From DATJHM01 sp035493895 (GTDB lineage: Bacteria; Chloroflexota; Ktedonobacteria; Ktedonobacterales; Ktedonobacteraceae), in the NCBI GenBank assembly GCA_035493895.1, contig DATJHM010000025.1, forward strand, positions 1-8,822: a DNA stretch of 8,822 bases, read 5' to 3'. The notes beneath the pieces were generated by a model. It was not told the DNA's origin and made no database searches. It saw only the letters and a list, made by a program, of their open reading frames with translations. Positions 1-6,497 of this stretch are shown here, one piece after another. Position 1 is the first letter of the stretch. Each line of letters starts with the position of its first letter. Both the position numbers and the translations under genes were made by a program.

Positions 1-1
1 G

Positions 2-1837
2 TTGCGCTGGATGATCCCCACGGGCGAAGCGTTGCCCGTCGAGCTCAGTCGTCGCTGGCTGGAGCAGTATCCACAGATCCCGCTGCTCAATGCCTATGGT
101 CCGACGGAATGCTCCGATGATGTGACGCATCAGGTGATCGACCAGCCACCCGATGAAGGCGTGCGCAGTGTCCCAATTGGCAAGGCGGTGCCCAATATGC
201 GCCTGTATGTGCTGGATCGCTGGCAGCAACCGGTGCCGATCGGGACCAGTGGTGAGTTGTATGTGGGGGGGATCGGGGTCGGGCGCGGGTATCTGGGCGA
301 CGAGGAACGCACCCGTCAGGCGTTTCTGTCCGATCCATTTGGCGGGGCGAGTGGACGTCTCTACCGCACGGGGGATCTGGGACGGTATCTGGAAGATGGG
401 GCGCTGGAGTTTCTGGGGCGCAGGGATCAGCAAGTCAAGATCCGCGGCTATCGCATCGAGCTGGGAGAGATCGAGGAAGTGTTGCGGGCACAGGAGGGCG
501 TGCGCGATGTGATTGTGGCGGTGAGGGAGGATAGTCCGGGTGCACACTGGCTGGTGGCGTATGTGGTGTGGAAAGAGGGGGAGAAGCGGACGCTGGAGGA
601 GCTGAAACGCGGCGTGAAGGAGCAGGTGCCGGTCTATATGGTCCCAGGAGCCTTTGTGGAGTTGGAAGCGTTGCCCCTGACGGGGAATGGGAAGGTGGAT
701 AGGAAGGCGTTGCCGGAGCCGGAGCGAGGAAGTCGAGAGGGAGGAGAGACGTATGTGGCAGCGAGGGGAGAGGTGGAGCGGAAGCTGGTGGGGATCTGGG
801 AAGAGATGCTGGGGGTGAAGCCGATCGGGATTCGCGATGATTTCTTCGAACTGGGAGGAGACTCGTTGCTGGCAGTGCGGGTGTTTGGGCGGATCGAGAA
901 AGCGTGTGGGAAGCGGGTGGAGTTATCGGTGTTGTTTGGGGGCGCGACGGTGGAGCGGATCGCGGAGGAGATCGAGAAGGGGGAAGAAGAACAGGGAGAG
1001 GAAGAGCACGAGGAGACGCGCGCACCACTGGTGACCGTACAGGCGGGAGGGTCCAGGCGACCATTCTTCTTCTTGCATGGGCAGTGGGAAGGTGGAGCGC
1101 TCTATAGCCTGGAGCTGGCACACGCATTGGGACCAGAGCAGCCATTTTATCTGCTTGAGCCCTATCGTTTCGAGGGGTTAAAAGTGCTGTCGACACTAGA
1201 AGAGGTCGCGGCAGAACATATAAGAGCGATGCGTCGTGTGCAGCCGGAAGGTCCCTATCAATTTGGTGGCTGGTGTAACGGTGGATTGATTGCCTATGAA
1301 ATGGCCCGACAGCTCTGGGCACAGGGGCAGACCGTTGATCCGCTGGTATTAATGGATTCTGATGCACCCGCTCCACGTTTTAAATGGGATCGCCGTGTGG
1401 TCGTTGGATTGTGCCGACTGTTACAGCTTGGCCCGGATAAGCAGGCCGATTGGTTTCTTACCTATAGACATCTGCGGTTAGCTTTCCACTACTGGCGCTT
1501 AGAGAAGAAGCAACAACATGAGCCCGCCGGGCAAGACGAGCCTGTCAGCAGGCTGACAGGGCTAAGAGCCATTTTCCCGGCAAGCGCAACCCTCCGCCAG
1601 GATTGGATTGCTATATACGATTGGATTGCGGCAGGATACATGCCGCATTTGTACTCAGGCAAAATAACCTTCTTCTGGACAGAAGAGGAACCATGGCGCA
1701 GGAAGGGATGGCGGAAGTTGATCCGCTGGAGAAATGTCGATTCGCATATCATCCCCGGCGACCATATGACCAGCAGAACTCGCTATCTTCCCGTCTTAGC
1801 TGAACATTTACGTCAATGTATAGATAAAGTACGGTAG
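2..1837 (+). CDS. Nonribosomal peptide synthetase, C-terminal part (partial A domain, carrier, Cys-type thioesterase)
   Basis: This is the end of an assembly-line enzyme that activates one amino acid as AMP ester, loads it on a carrier and releases the finished peptide. The frame is open at the left edge, so the first codon (TTG) is not a true start. Residues 1-237 are the back of the adenylation domain: A5 NAYGPTE (30-36), A6 GELYVGG (84-90), A7 YRTGDLGRY (121-129), A8 around 139-158 and A10 NGKVDRKAL (229-237). The carrier follows with FFELGGDSL; Ser288 should take phosphopantetheine. An acidic linker (322-339) leads to an alpha/beta-hydrolase thioesterase (about 341-611) with oxyanion-side FFFLHG, nucleophile motif GGWCNGG (Cys425), Asp452 and His588 (GDHM). 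The usual nucleophile is Ser. The A and carrier part is very purine-rich while the thioesterase is not. Being terminal, it probably releases the product by hydrolysis or cyclisation. The family is certain; the substrate is unknown. Confidence 0.95.
   Translation: MRWMIPTGEALPVELSRRWLEQYPQIPLLNAYGPTECSDDVTHQVIDQPPDEGVRSVPIGKAVPNMRLYVLDRWQQPVPIGTSGELYVGGIGVGRGYLGDEERTRQAFLSDPFGGASGRLYRTGDLGRYLEDGALEFLGRRDQQVKIRGYRIELGEIEEVLRAQEGVRDVIVAVREDSPGAHWLVAYVVWKEGEKRTLEELKRGVKEQVPVYMVPGAFVELEALPLTGNGKVDRKALPEPERGSREGGETYVAARGEVERKLVGIWEEMLGVKPIGIRDDFFELGGDSLLAVRVFGRIEKACGKRVELSVLFGGATVERIAEEIEKGEEEQGEEEHEETRAPLVTVQAGGSRRPFFFLHGQWEGGALYSLELAHALGPEQPFYLLEPYRFEGLKVLSTLEEVAAEHIRAMRRVQPEGPYQFGGWCNGGLIAYEMARQLWAQGQTVDPLVLMDSDAPAPRFKWDRRVVVGLCRLLQLGPDKQADWFLTYRHLRLAFHYWRLEKKQQHEPAGQDEPVSRLTGLRAIFPASATLRQDWIAIYDWIAAGYMPHLYSGKITFFWTEEEPWRRKGWRKLIRWRNVDSHIIPGDHMTSRTRYLPVLAEHLRQCIDKVR
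1022..1834 (+). other. Type I thioesterase domain with Cys nucleophile (within the NRPS gene)
   Basis: This is the terminal release domain of the NRPS, about 270 residues, the usual size for the family. The nucleophile elbow GGWCNGG puts a TGT codon (1274-1276) where most NRPS thioesterases have Ser. The acid (Asp452 in VLMDSD) and the base (His588 in IIPGDHM) are present, so the triad is otherwise complete and an active Cys enzyme is more likely than a dead one. Cys-type release domains are known for beta-lactone formation in obafluorin synthesis and beta-lactam formation in sulfazecin synthesis; other GxCxG hydrolases of this fold also exist. The lid region, about residues 455-545, is basic and aromatic-rich and looks specific to this protein. 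Confidence 0.85.
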
Positions 1838-1872
1838 AGATTGCCAGTTATAAGGATGTCATTAGAGGAGTA

Positions 1873-3114
1873 GTGAGTAATACCATGAAAACGTCAACCG
1901 ATGTTACTGTTGAAACAGAAAAACCTATGCAACAGACAAAAAAACCTATAAAAGTATGTATGCATCTTACCAACGGAGCATATAATGATTATCGCGTGAT
2001 GCGTGAGGCTACCGCGCTCGTCGAAGCCGGATTTGATGTCACTATTGTCGATATTATGGAAGAGGTCGACCGGCCTGCTGAAGAGGATATTTCTGGCGTG
2101 CATATGAAGCACGTGATGATGCCCGAGATGTTTGTCCCGACGCGCTTCAAGCCATTTTTTCTGCTCAAAGCGCTAAATATGATCATACGTGGCGCGATCC
2201 ATACGGCACAGACTCAGACCGATATTTATCATGCCCACGACGTAAAAGGATTACCAGCTGGCTATATTGCGGCCCTCTTGCGCAACAAACCGCTTGTTTT
2301 TGATTCTCACGAGATCCCGCTGGATGACCCGAATATTACCCGCTGGCGTCGCGTCAGTGCCGTGGCACACAGTGTCCTTCAGTTTATGATGCCTCGTTGT
2401 ACACGCGTGATCACGGCTTCTCCTCTGTATGCACGCGAGATCAGCAGGGAATTTCATTATCCAGAAGTGACGTCGATCCTGAATCTCCCTATTCTCCGTG
2501 AGATACCGCCGAGTAATCGCTTGCGTGAGCACCTGGGCCTTGGTCCAGAGAAGCGCATTGCCCTGTATCAGGGGAATATCCAGGCTAACCGTAGTCTCGA
2601 TCAATTAGTGAACGCCGCGCCGTATCTGGACCCCGACATTGTAATCGTGATGATGGGCGAGGCCGTAAAGGCGACGCGCATTCAACTGGAAAATCTGATC
2701 GCAGCCAAGGGTGTTGCCGACCGGGTCAAGATCATTCCCGCCGTTCCCTATCAGGAACTCCTGGATTGGACGACTTCCGCAGATATCGGACTCACTATCT
2801 TCAAACCCGGTTACACACGAAGCATTCGCTATTGTTTGCCCAACAAACTTTTTGAATATCTGATGGCCGGGCTGCCCGTCCTCAGTTCGCAGTTGGATGC
2901 GATTGCCGATGTATTCGAGCAGTATGGCGTTGGACAAATTCTGCCCTCGCTCGAGCCGAAAGATATTGCGGCTGCGATCAATTCGCTCCTGGTAGACGCT
3001 GATGCGCTTGCTCGTATGCGCAAAAATGCACAGGAAGCAGCACAAAAACGCTTCCATTGGGATGTGGAAAAACTGTCCCTCGTCGAGATCTATCGAGGTA
3101 TTAAGGTCAAGTAA
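1873..3114 (+). CDS. GT4-family glycosyltransferase, first of a tandem pair
   Basis: Predicted retaining, GT-B fold transferase that moves a sugar from a nucleotide donor to an acceptor at or near the cytoplasmic side; no signal peptide or membrane helix is visible. The N-terminal Rossmann half has VCMHLTNG (28-35), a DYRVMREATALVEAGFDVTIV stretch starting at residue 39, HAHD (120-123) and DSHE (144-147). The donor-binding half has LYQGNI (231-236), RVKIIPAVPY (284-293) and PNKLFEYLMAGLPVLSS (323-339). Glu328 matches the second Glu of the GT4 EX7E motif; Tyr320 sits where the first Glu would be. The start is uncertain: the GTG at 1873 is only 2 bases after the AGAGGAG site (1864-1870), and the ATG at 1885 is 14 bases after it. 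The next gene encodes a close paralogue. It lies 35 bases after the NRPS stop, so co-transcription is likely. Donor and acceptor are unknown. Confidence 0.9.
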   Translation: MSNTMKTSTDVTVETEKPMQQTKKPIKVCMHLTNGAYNDYRVMREATALVEAGFDVTIVDIMEEVDRPAEEDISGVHMKHVMMPEMFVPTRFKPFFLLKALNMIIRGAIHTAQTQTDIYHAHDVKGLPAGYIAALLRNKPLVFDSHEIPLDDPNITRWRRVSAVAHSVLQFMMPRCTRVITASPLYAREISREFHYPEVTSILNLPILREIPPSNRLREHLGLGPEKRIALYQGNIQANRSLDQLVNAAPYLDPDIVIVMMGEAVKATRIQLENLIAAKGVADRVKIIPAVPYQELLDWTTSADIGLTIFKPGYTRSIRYCLPNKLFEYLMAGLPVLSSQLDAIADVFEQYGVGQILPSLEPKDIAAAINSLLVDADALARMRKNAQEAAQKRFHWDVEKLSLVEIYRGIKVK

Positions 3115-3119
3115 GTTGT

Positions 3120-3160
3120 GTTGCTGGCATGGGCGGCCTCACATCTGACATGCCAGCAAC
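3120..3160. repeat. Perfect 12-bp inverted repeat between the two glycosyltransferase genes
   Basis: The arms GTTGCTGGCATG (3120-3131) and CATGCCAGCAAC (3149-3160) are exact reverse complements with a 17-base loop. The structure begins 5 bases after the stop of the first glycosyltransferase gene. No T-run follows, so a standard intrinsic terminator is not supported. It could slow or partly stop transcription, protect the 3' end of the upstream message, or be a protein-binding dyad. Confidence 0.75.
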
Positions 3161-3207
3161 TCATCGACTGTGACCGTGAAGAGAAAATAGAAGCACTCAA
3201 ATCTATT

Positions 3208-3213
3208 GGAGGT
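3208..3213 (+). promoter_or_regulatory. Strong ribosome binding site GGAGGT that decides the start of the second glycosyltransferase
   Basis: GGAGGT ends 4 bases before the ATG at 3218. An in-frame TTG at 3206 overlaps this site and is therefore unlikely to be the start. Confidence 0.8.
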
Positions 3214-3217
3214 TTAT

Positions 3218-4531
3218 ATGGCGCGAGAAGCGGCCAATATGATAAAAAAACGTGCAGGCTCTCCTGGCGCTGGAAGGGGGCAAAAGCCTCTTACAGGACC
3301 TGTGAAAGTGGGGATGCATGTTCTGGGCGCGGCGGCGACCGATCCGCGTGTATTGCGCGAAGCGATCGCCCTGGTAGAGGCGGGATATGACGTTTCTATC
3401 GTTGACATTGAAGAAGAAGGAACCCGTCCGCGTGATGAGGATCTGCAAGGCGTGCATTTGAAACATGTCTTAATGCCGCGCGCATTTTTCTCGACACGCT
3501 TCGATAAATCGACGCTCATCAGAGTAACACAGCTGTTTGTGCGCACAACGACGCGCCTGCTGCAAACGAAGGCCGATATCTATCATGGGCACGAAGTATC
3601 AGGCTTACTCCCATGTTATATCGCCGCCGTCCTGCGTCGCAAGCCGGTCATTTTTGATGCGCACGAAATGCCGCTGTTCGAGCGCCCCTTATCAGAGCTG
3701 GGGCGAAGCAGGCGCATGCTGCGCGGCTTACTCGTCATTTTGCTCAAGTATATCGTGCCGCGCTGTGCTGGCGTGATCACCGTCTCGCCTCCGATTGTCC
3801 AGGAATTGCTCACTCGCTACGGACTTGAGGACGTGGCGCTGATTCGCAACATTCCCGAATTTCGCGCGGTGACGAGAACCAATCGTTTACGCGAATATCT
3901 CGGCCTGAAGCCTGAGATGCGCATCGTGCTCTATCAGGGCTATCTACAGCCGAACCGTGGACTGGATAAGCTCATTCGTGCTGCAAAATTCCTGGGGCCA
4001 GATATCACGGTCGTGTTGATGGGCAAGAACCGCAAAACGACTCAGGCGCAACTGGAGGCGCTGATTGCCAGCGAAGGCGTTGAGGAGCGCGTGAAAATCA
4101 TTCCTCCCGTTCCTTATAAAGAACTGCTGGAATGGACCTCTTCTGCGGATATTGGCGTCAATGTTGCTTCACCCGATTATTCACTGAATGTACAGTACTT
4201 TTTGCCAAATAAGCTTTTTGAATATATTATGTCTGGTCTACCCGTATTGTCTTCGCCGCTCAGAGCAATGGTAGAGGTGATTACGCACTACGATGTCGGG
4301 CAGGTGTTCCCCTCTCTGGAGCCTGCGGATATAGCTGAAGCAATCAACCGGTTGATTGCAGATCCTGCCAGCATCGAGCGTATGCGTCAGAATGCATTTG
4401 CAGCGGCGAAGAAAGAATTGCACTGGGAAAAAGAACAAACAAAACTTCTCGCTCTCTACCAGGAAATATTCCAGATACCTGGGGAACAGGTAGAACAGGG
4501 CGAAGTCCCGGTAGAGCAGGTAACAAAGTAA
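3218..4531 (+). CDS. GT4-family glycosyltransferase, second of a tandem pair
   Basis: A 437-residue paralogue of the preceding protein, with the same order of motifs: VGMHVLGAAATDPRVLREA from residue 31, IYHGHE (121-126), DAHE (147-150), LYQGYL (238-243), RVKIIPPVPY (291-300) and PNKLFEYIMSGLPVLSS (330-346). In the 56-residue stretch from RVKIIP to VLSS, 38 positions are identical between the two, which points to an old tandem duplication followed by divergence. Glu335 is the conserved donor-site Glu; Tyr327 replaces the first Glu of EX7E, as in the paralogue. The protein has a longer basic N-terminus and an extra C-terminal tail (about 421-437) built from repeated VEQ-type units. No signal peptide or membrane helix is visible. 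The ATG is chosen because a strong GGAGGT precedes it. It probably adds the next sugar to the same glycan, or a different sugar to the same acceptor. Confidence 0.9.
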   Translation: MAREAANMIKKRAGSPGAGRGQKPLTGPVKVGMHVLGAAATDPRVLREAIALVEAGYDVSIVDIEEEGTRPRDEDLQGVHLKHVLMPRAFFSTRFDKSTLIRVTQLFVRTTTRLLQTKADIYHGHEVSGLLPCYIAAVLRRKPVIFDAHEMPLFERPLSELGRSRRMLRGLLVILLKYIVPRCAGVITVSPPIVQELLTRYGLEDVALIRNIPEFRAVTRTNRLREYLGLKPEMRIVLYQGYLQPNRGLDKLIRAAKFLGPDITVVLMGKNRKTTQAQLEALIASEGVEERVKIIPPVPYKELLEWTSSADIGVNVASPDYSLNVQYFLPNKLFEYIMSGLPVLSSPLRAMVEVITHYDVGQVFPSLEPADIAEAINRLIADPASIERMRQNAFAAAKKELHWEKEQTKLLALYQEIFQIPGEQVEQGEVPVEQVTK

Positions 4532-4564
4532 AAAACTGGAAAAGCGTTTCAATAGAGATTTTTA

Positions 4565-4579
4565 TGCACAATATGTGCA
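4565..4579. repeat. Short palindrome TGCACA-ata-TGTGCA upstream of the first deacetylase gene
   Basis: Two 6-base arms separated by 3 bases lie in the 69-base AT-rich gap before the ATG at 4601. The size and symmetry fit a small repressor or activator site, but arms this short can occur by chance, and no convincing -35/-10 pair is visible beside it. Confidence 0.35.
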
Positions 4580-4600
4580 CTAGTATTGAAGGATAACTTC

Positions 4601-5323
4601 ATGGTGGCATTTTCATTAGCAGGCTACAACCAGTTGCTTGCAGCGCTCGCGGACGAAGGGTACTCCTTTTGCCGATATGAAGAGATAGATACTCGTCTGG
4701 CCGAGGGCGATCCCTTTGTGGTCCTTCGGCACGATATTGATATAAGCTTGCAACCTGCTCTGGAGATCGCGCGTCTGGAGCATGAACGAGGGATACAGGC
4801 GACCTACTTTGTCCTGCTTCGTTCGCCCTTTTATAACGTTTTAAGCCGCGCTAATGCCGAGATCATGCAGCAGATACATAGCTATGGTCATCCGATCGCG
4901 GCCCATGTCGACCTTACGTTTTATAACAATGATTGTACCAGGGCATTGGACGAAATAGAGACGTTCGCACGCTGCTACCCCTTTATCAATCCTGATCTGG
5001 TCACTCTGCACAGTCCCTACGACCTGCATCGTATCCCGATCGATCTGGTGCCGGAGCTCAATCGCGTCTATGGATCTGCTATCAGAGGAGACGTTGCGTA
5101 TATCAGCGATTCAACTGGCCGCTGGAGATATGGGACGCCATTGGAGTCGGAAGCGTTCAAGACGCGCAAGCCGATGCAATTGTTAACCCATCCGATCTGG
5201 TGGGTACAAGAGGGCGAGACGGCGCGCCAGAAATTAGAGCGCTGGCTCCATGTGGACTACCAGAACGATCTGGTGACGCTGAAAGAATTTTTGCCCAAAC
5301 TCTATACATTCAATGAGCGATAG
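4601..5323 (+). CDS. NodB-fold polysaccharide deacetylase-like protein (RHDID type)
   Basis: A 240-residue protein related to carbohydrate esterases that remove acetyl groups from N-acetylated sugars using a metal ion. VVLRHDIDIS (40-49) matches the first catalytic motif, which in classical members is TFDDG; Asp45 and Asp47 are the likely acid residues. ATYF (67-70), GHPIAAHVD (96-104, second-motif region), HSPYD (137-141) and LLTHPIWW (194-201) follow in the order seen in this divergent branch, often found in polysaccharide and surface-glycan loci. The exact HxxxH pair of classical NodB is not obvious, so activity is less certain than for the next gene. The ATG at 4601 is chosen because GAAGGA (4588-4593) lies 7 bases upstream; the in-frame TTG at 4586 would lie on top of that site. 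There is no signal peptide, so it probably acts in the cytoplasm on a sugar nucleotide or a lipid- or peptide-linked glycan. Confidence 0.8.
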   Translation: MVAFSLAGYNQLLAALADEGYSFCRYEEIDTRLAEGDPFVVLRHDIDISLQPALEIARLEHERGIQATYFVLLRSPFYNVLSRANAEIMQQIHSYGHPIAAHVDLTFYNNDCTRALDEIETFARCYPFINPDLVTLHSPYDLHRIPIDLVPELNRVYGSAIRGDVAYISDSTGRWRYGTPLESEAFKTRKPMQLLTHPIWWVQEGETARQKLERWLHVDYQNDLVTLKEFLPKLYTFNER

Positions 5324-5339
5324 TATGGAGAGAGCAGGT

Positions 5340-6356
5340 ATGGACAGCCGTGTGCGTTTGTATGCATCGGCATGCTTTTATTATAGCGGCCTCGTGAGTG
5401 TAGCCCGTTGGTGGGCGCGGCGTTCCCGACCGCACCTGACGATCGTTTATTATCATCAGGCGGCCCAGGGAAATTTGCGCAATCACTGGCTCTATCTGCG
5501 CCGTCATTACCATATTGTTCCTCTGGAGATCGCGCTTGAAGCGCTCAAGGCAGGATCTCAGCGGCAAATGCAGGGCAGTGATCGACGGCCGTTGCTGGCA
5601 GTGACGTTCGATGATGGATATTACGATAACTATACGCAGGCCTATTCGCTTGCACGTGAATTGCAGATTCCCTTTACCATTTTTCTTATTCCTGGATATA
5701 TTGAAAGTGGCAACGCTTTCTGGTGGGCGACGCGCCTGTTGCGGCATGCGCAGGTGGATAGCGCGATGTTTGAGGAGCAATCCTATAACTTGCGTGAGCC
5801 AGAAGAACGCAAGGCTCTGGCCCTGATGATTGATGCTCGTTTTAGCGAGTGTGCCTCAGCGAGCGCACGCGAGCAACTCCTGGCCTCCCTTTCTACGCTC
5901 CTGGCTCTACCGGCTTCTTTCAAGCTGAAGGGGAGCCCGGCTTCTCTGCTTTCGTGGGAGCAGGTACGCCAGATGGAAGAGAGTGGCTGGGTCTCGTATG
6001 GTGCGCACACGATGTACCATCCTGACCTGAGAAATCTGACGGATCCTGCTGAGGCGCAGCGTGAGGTTGTGCCGTGCCGTGCGGTGCTGGAAGAGAAGCT
6101 GGGTCATCCGGTACGTCTCTTCGCCTATCCCTTTGGTGGGGTCGGAGAGCACGGACCCGGTGCCGTAAAGCTGGCTGGCTACGAGTGGGCGATGACCACG
6201 CAGTCTGGTGTGAACGATATCCACTGCGACCCTCATCTGCTTTTCCGTAGAAATATGGATGGTGGGAAACATTGGCTGATTGCAGCAGCTGAGACAGCGG
6301 GCATCTGGAGCTTTTTCTCGCGCTTGAAGAAAGGCTCGGTCATTGCTCAATCTTGA
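5340..6356 (+). CDS. NodB-domain polysaccharide deacetylase
   Basis: Predicted metal-dependent N-deacetylase of carbohydrate esterase family 4. Counting from the ATG at 5340 (338 residues): IVYYHQ (35-40), catalytic and metal motif TFDDG (89-93), second motif GAHTMYHPDL with His223 and His227 (HxxxH), FAYPFGG (261-267) and LFRRNMD (301-307). The metal triad Asp-His-His is therefore complete. About 130 residues separate the first two motifs, more than in short NodB proteins; this insert includes NAFWWATRLL and a helical, Glu/Ala-rich part. Three in-frame ATGs are possible (5313, 5325, 5340). The last has GGAGAG (5327-5332) 7 bases upstream; the first overlaps the previous gene's stop by 11 bases and would allow translational coupling. 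The N-terminus has a mildly hydrophobic stretch but no clear cleaved signal. It probably works with its neighbour on the same glycan. The actual sugar substrate is unknown. Confidence 0.9.
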   Translation: MDSRVRLYASACFYYSGLVSVARWWARRSRPHLTIVYYHQAAQGNLRNHWLYLRRHYHIVPLEIALEALKAGSQRQMQGSDRRPLLAVTFDDGYYDNYTQAYSLARELQIPFTIFLIPGYIESGNAFWWATRLLRHAQVDSAMFEEQSYNLREPEERKALALMIDARFSECASASAREQLLASLSTLLALPASFKLKGSPASLLSWEQVRQMEESGWVSYGAHTMYHPDLRNLTDPAEAQREVVPCRAVLEEKLGHPVRLFAYPFGGVGEHGPGAVKLAGYEWAMTTQSGVNDIHCDPHLLFRRNMDGGKHWLIAAAETAGIWSFFSRLKKGSVIAQS

Positions 6357-6413
6357 GCCTTTGCGCCAGTTCTCCGGAGGGGCACGAGCAGGTGAATGGG
6401 TGAATATGCTTAA

Positions 6414-6474
6414 CAACAGTAAGTATAGAGTTCTGAGTATATAGATAGAGTTGATCTATAATCTGCTATTGTTG
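6414..6474. promoter_or_regulatory. Candidate promoter with nested inverted repeats upstream of the dehydrogenase gene
   Basis: This AT-rich stretch contains a perfect TATAAT (6457-6462) but no good -35 at 16-18 bases; the nearest sequences match TTGACA poorly. An exact 7-base dyad, TATAGAT (6440-6446) and ATCTATA (6454-6460), overlaps the -10. An outer pair, CAACAGTA (6414-6421) with TATTGTTG (6467-6474), gives 8 pairs with one G-T. A weak-35 promoter controlled by a DNA-binding protein would explain all three, but this is inference. Confidence 0.45.
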
Positions 6475-6497
6475 GATCTGAAAAAGGGATTTCATGT

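Noticed and set aside
2..4. TTG as the real start of the NRPS protein
   Set aside because: The protein begins in the middle of an adenylation domain and the frame is open to the window edge, so the gene simply continues to the left.
435..1376. Long open frame (313 codons) on the - strand opposite the NRPS gene
   Set aside because: It is rich in Pro, Ser, Ala and Arg with no recognisable domain. The purine-rich coding strand of the NRPS removes antisense stop codons, which explains its length.
2605..3057. 150-codon - strand frame opposite the first glycosyltransferase
   Set aside because: It is the antisense of conserved GT4 motifs and shows no domain of its own.
3120..3170. Inverted repeat as an intrinsic terminator
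   Set aside because: No T-run follows the second arm; the next bases are TCATCGACTG.
3118..3390. 90-codon + strand frame starting in the spacer before the second glycosyltransferase
   Set aside because: It overlaps the true start and N-terminus of that gene in another frame, and its first part is simply translated from the inverted repeat.
5907..6416. Open frame on the - strand opposite the second deacetylase
   Set aside because: It lies almost entirely within a well-supported gene, has no family-like motifs and no good start context.
6357..6497. Small gene in the gap before the dehydrogenase
   Set aside because: The possible starts are closed within a few codons; for example the ATG at about 6395 reaches TAA after five codons.
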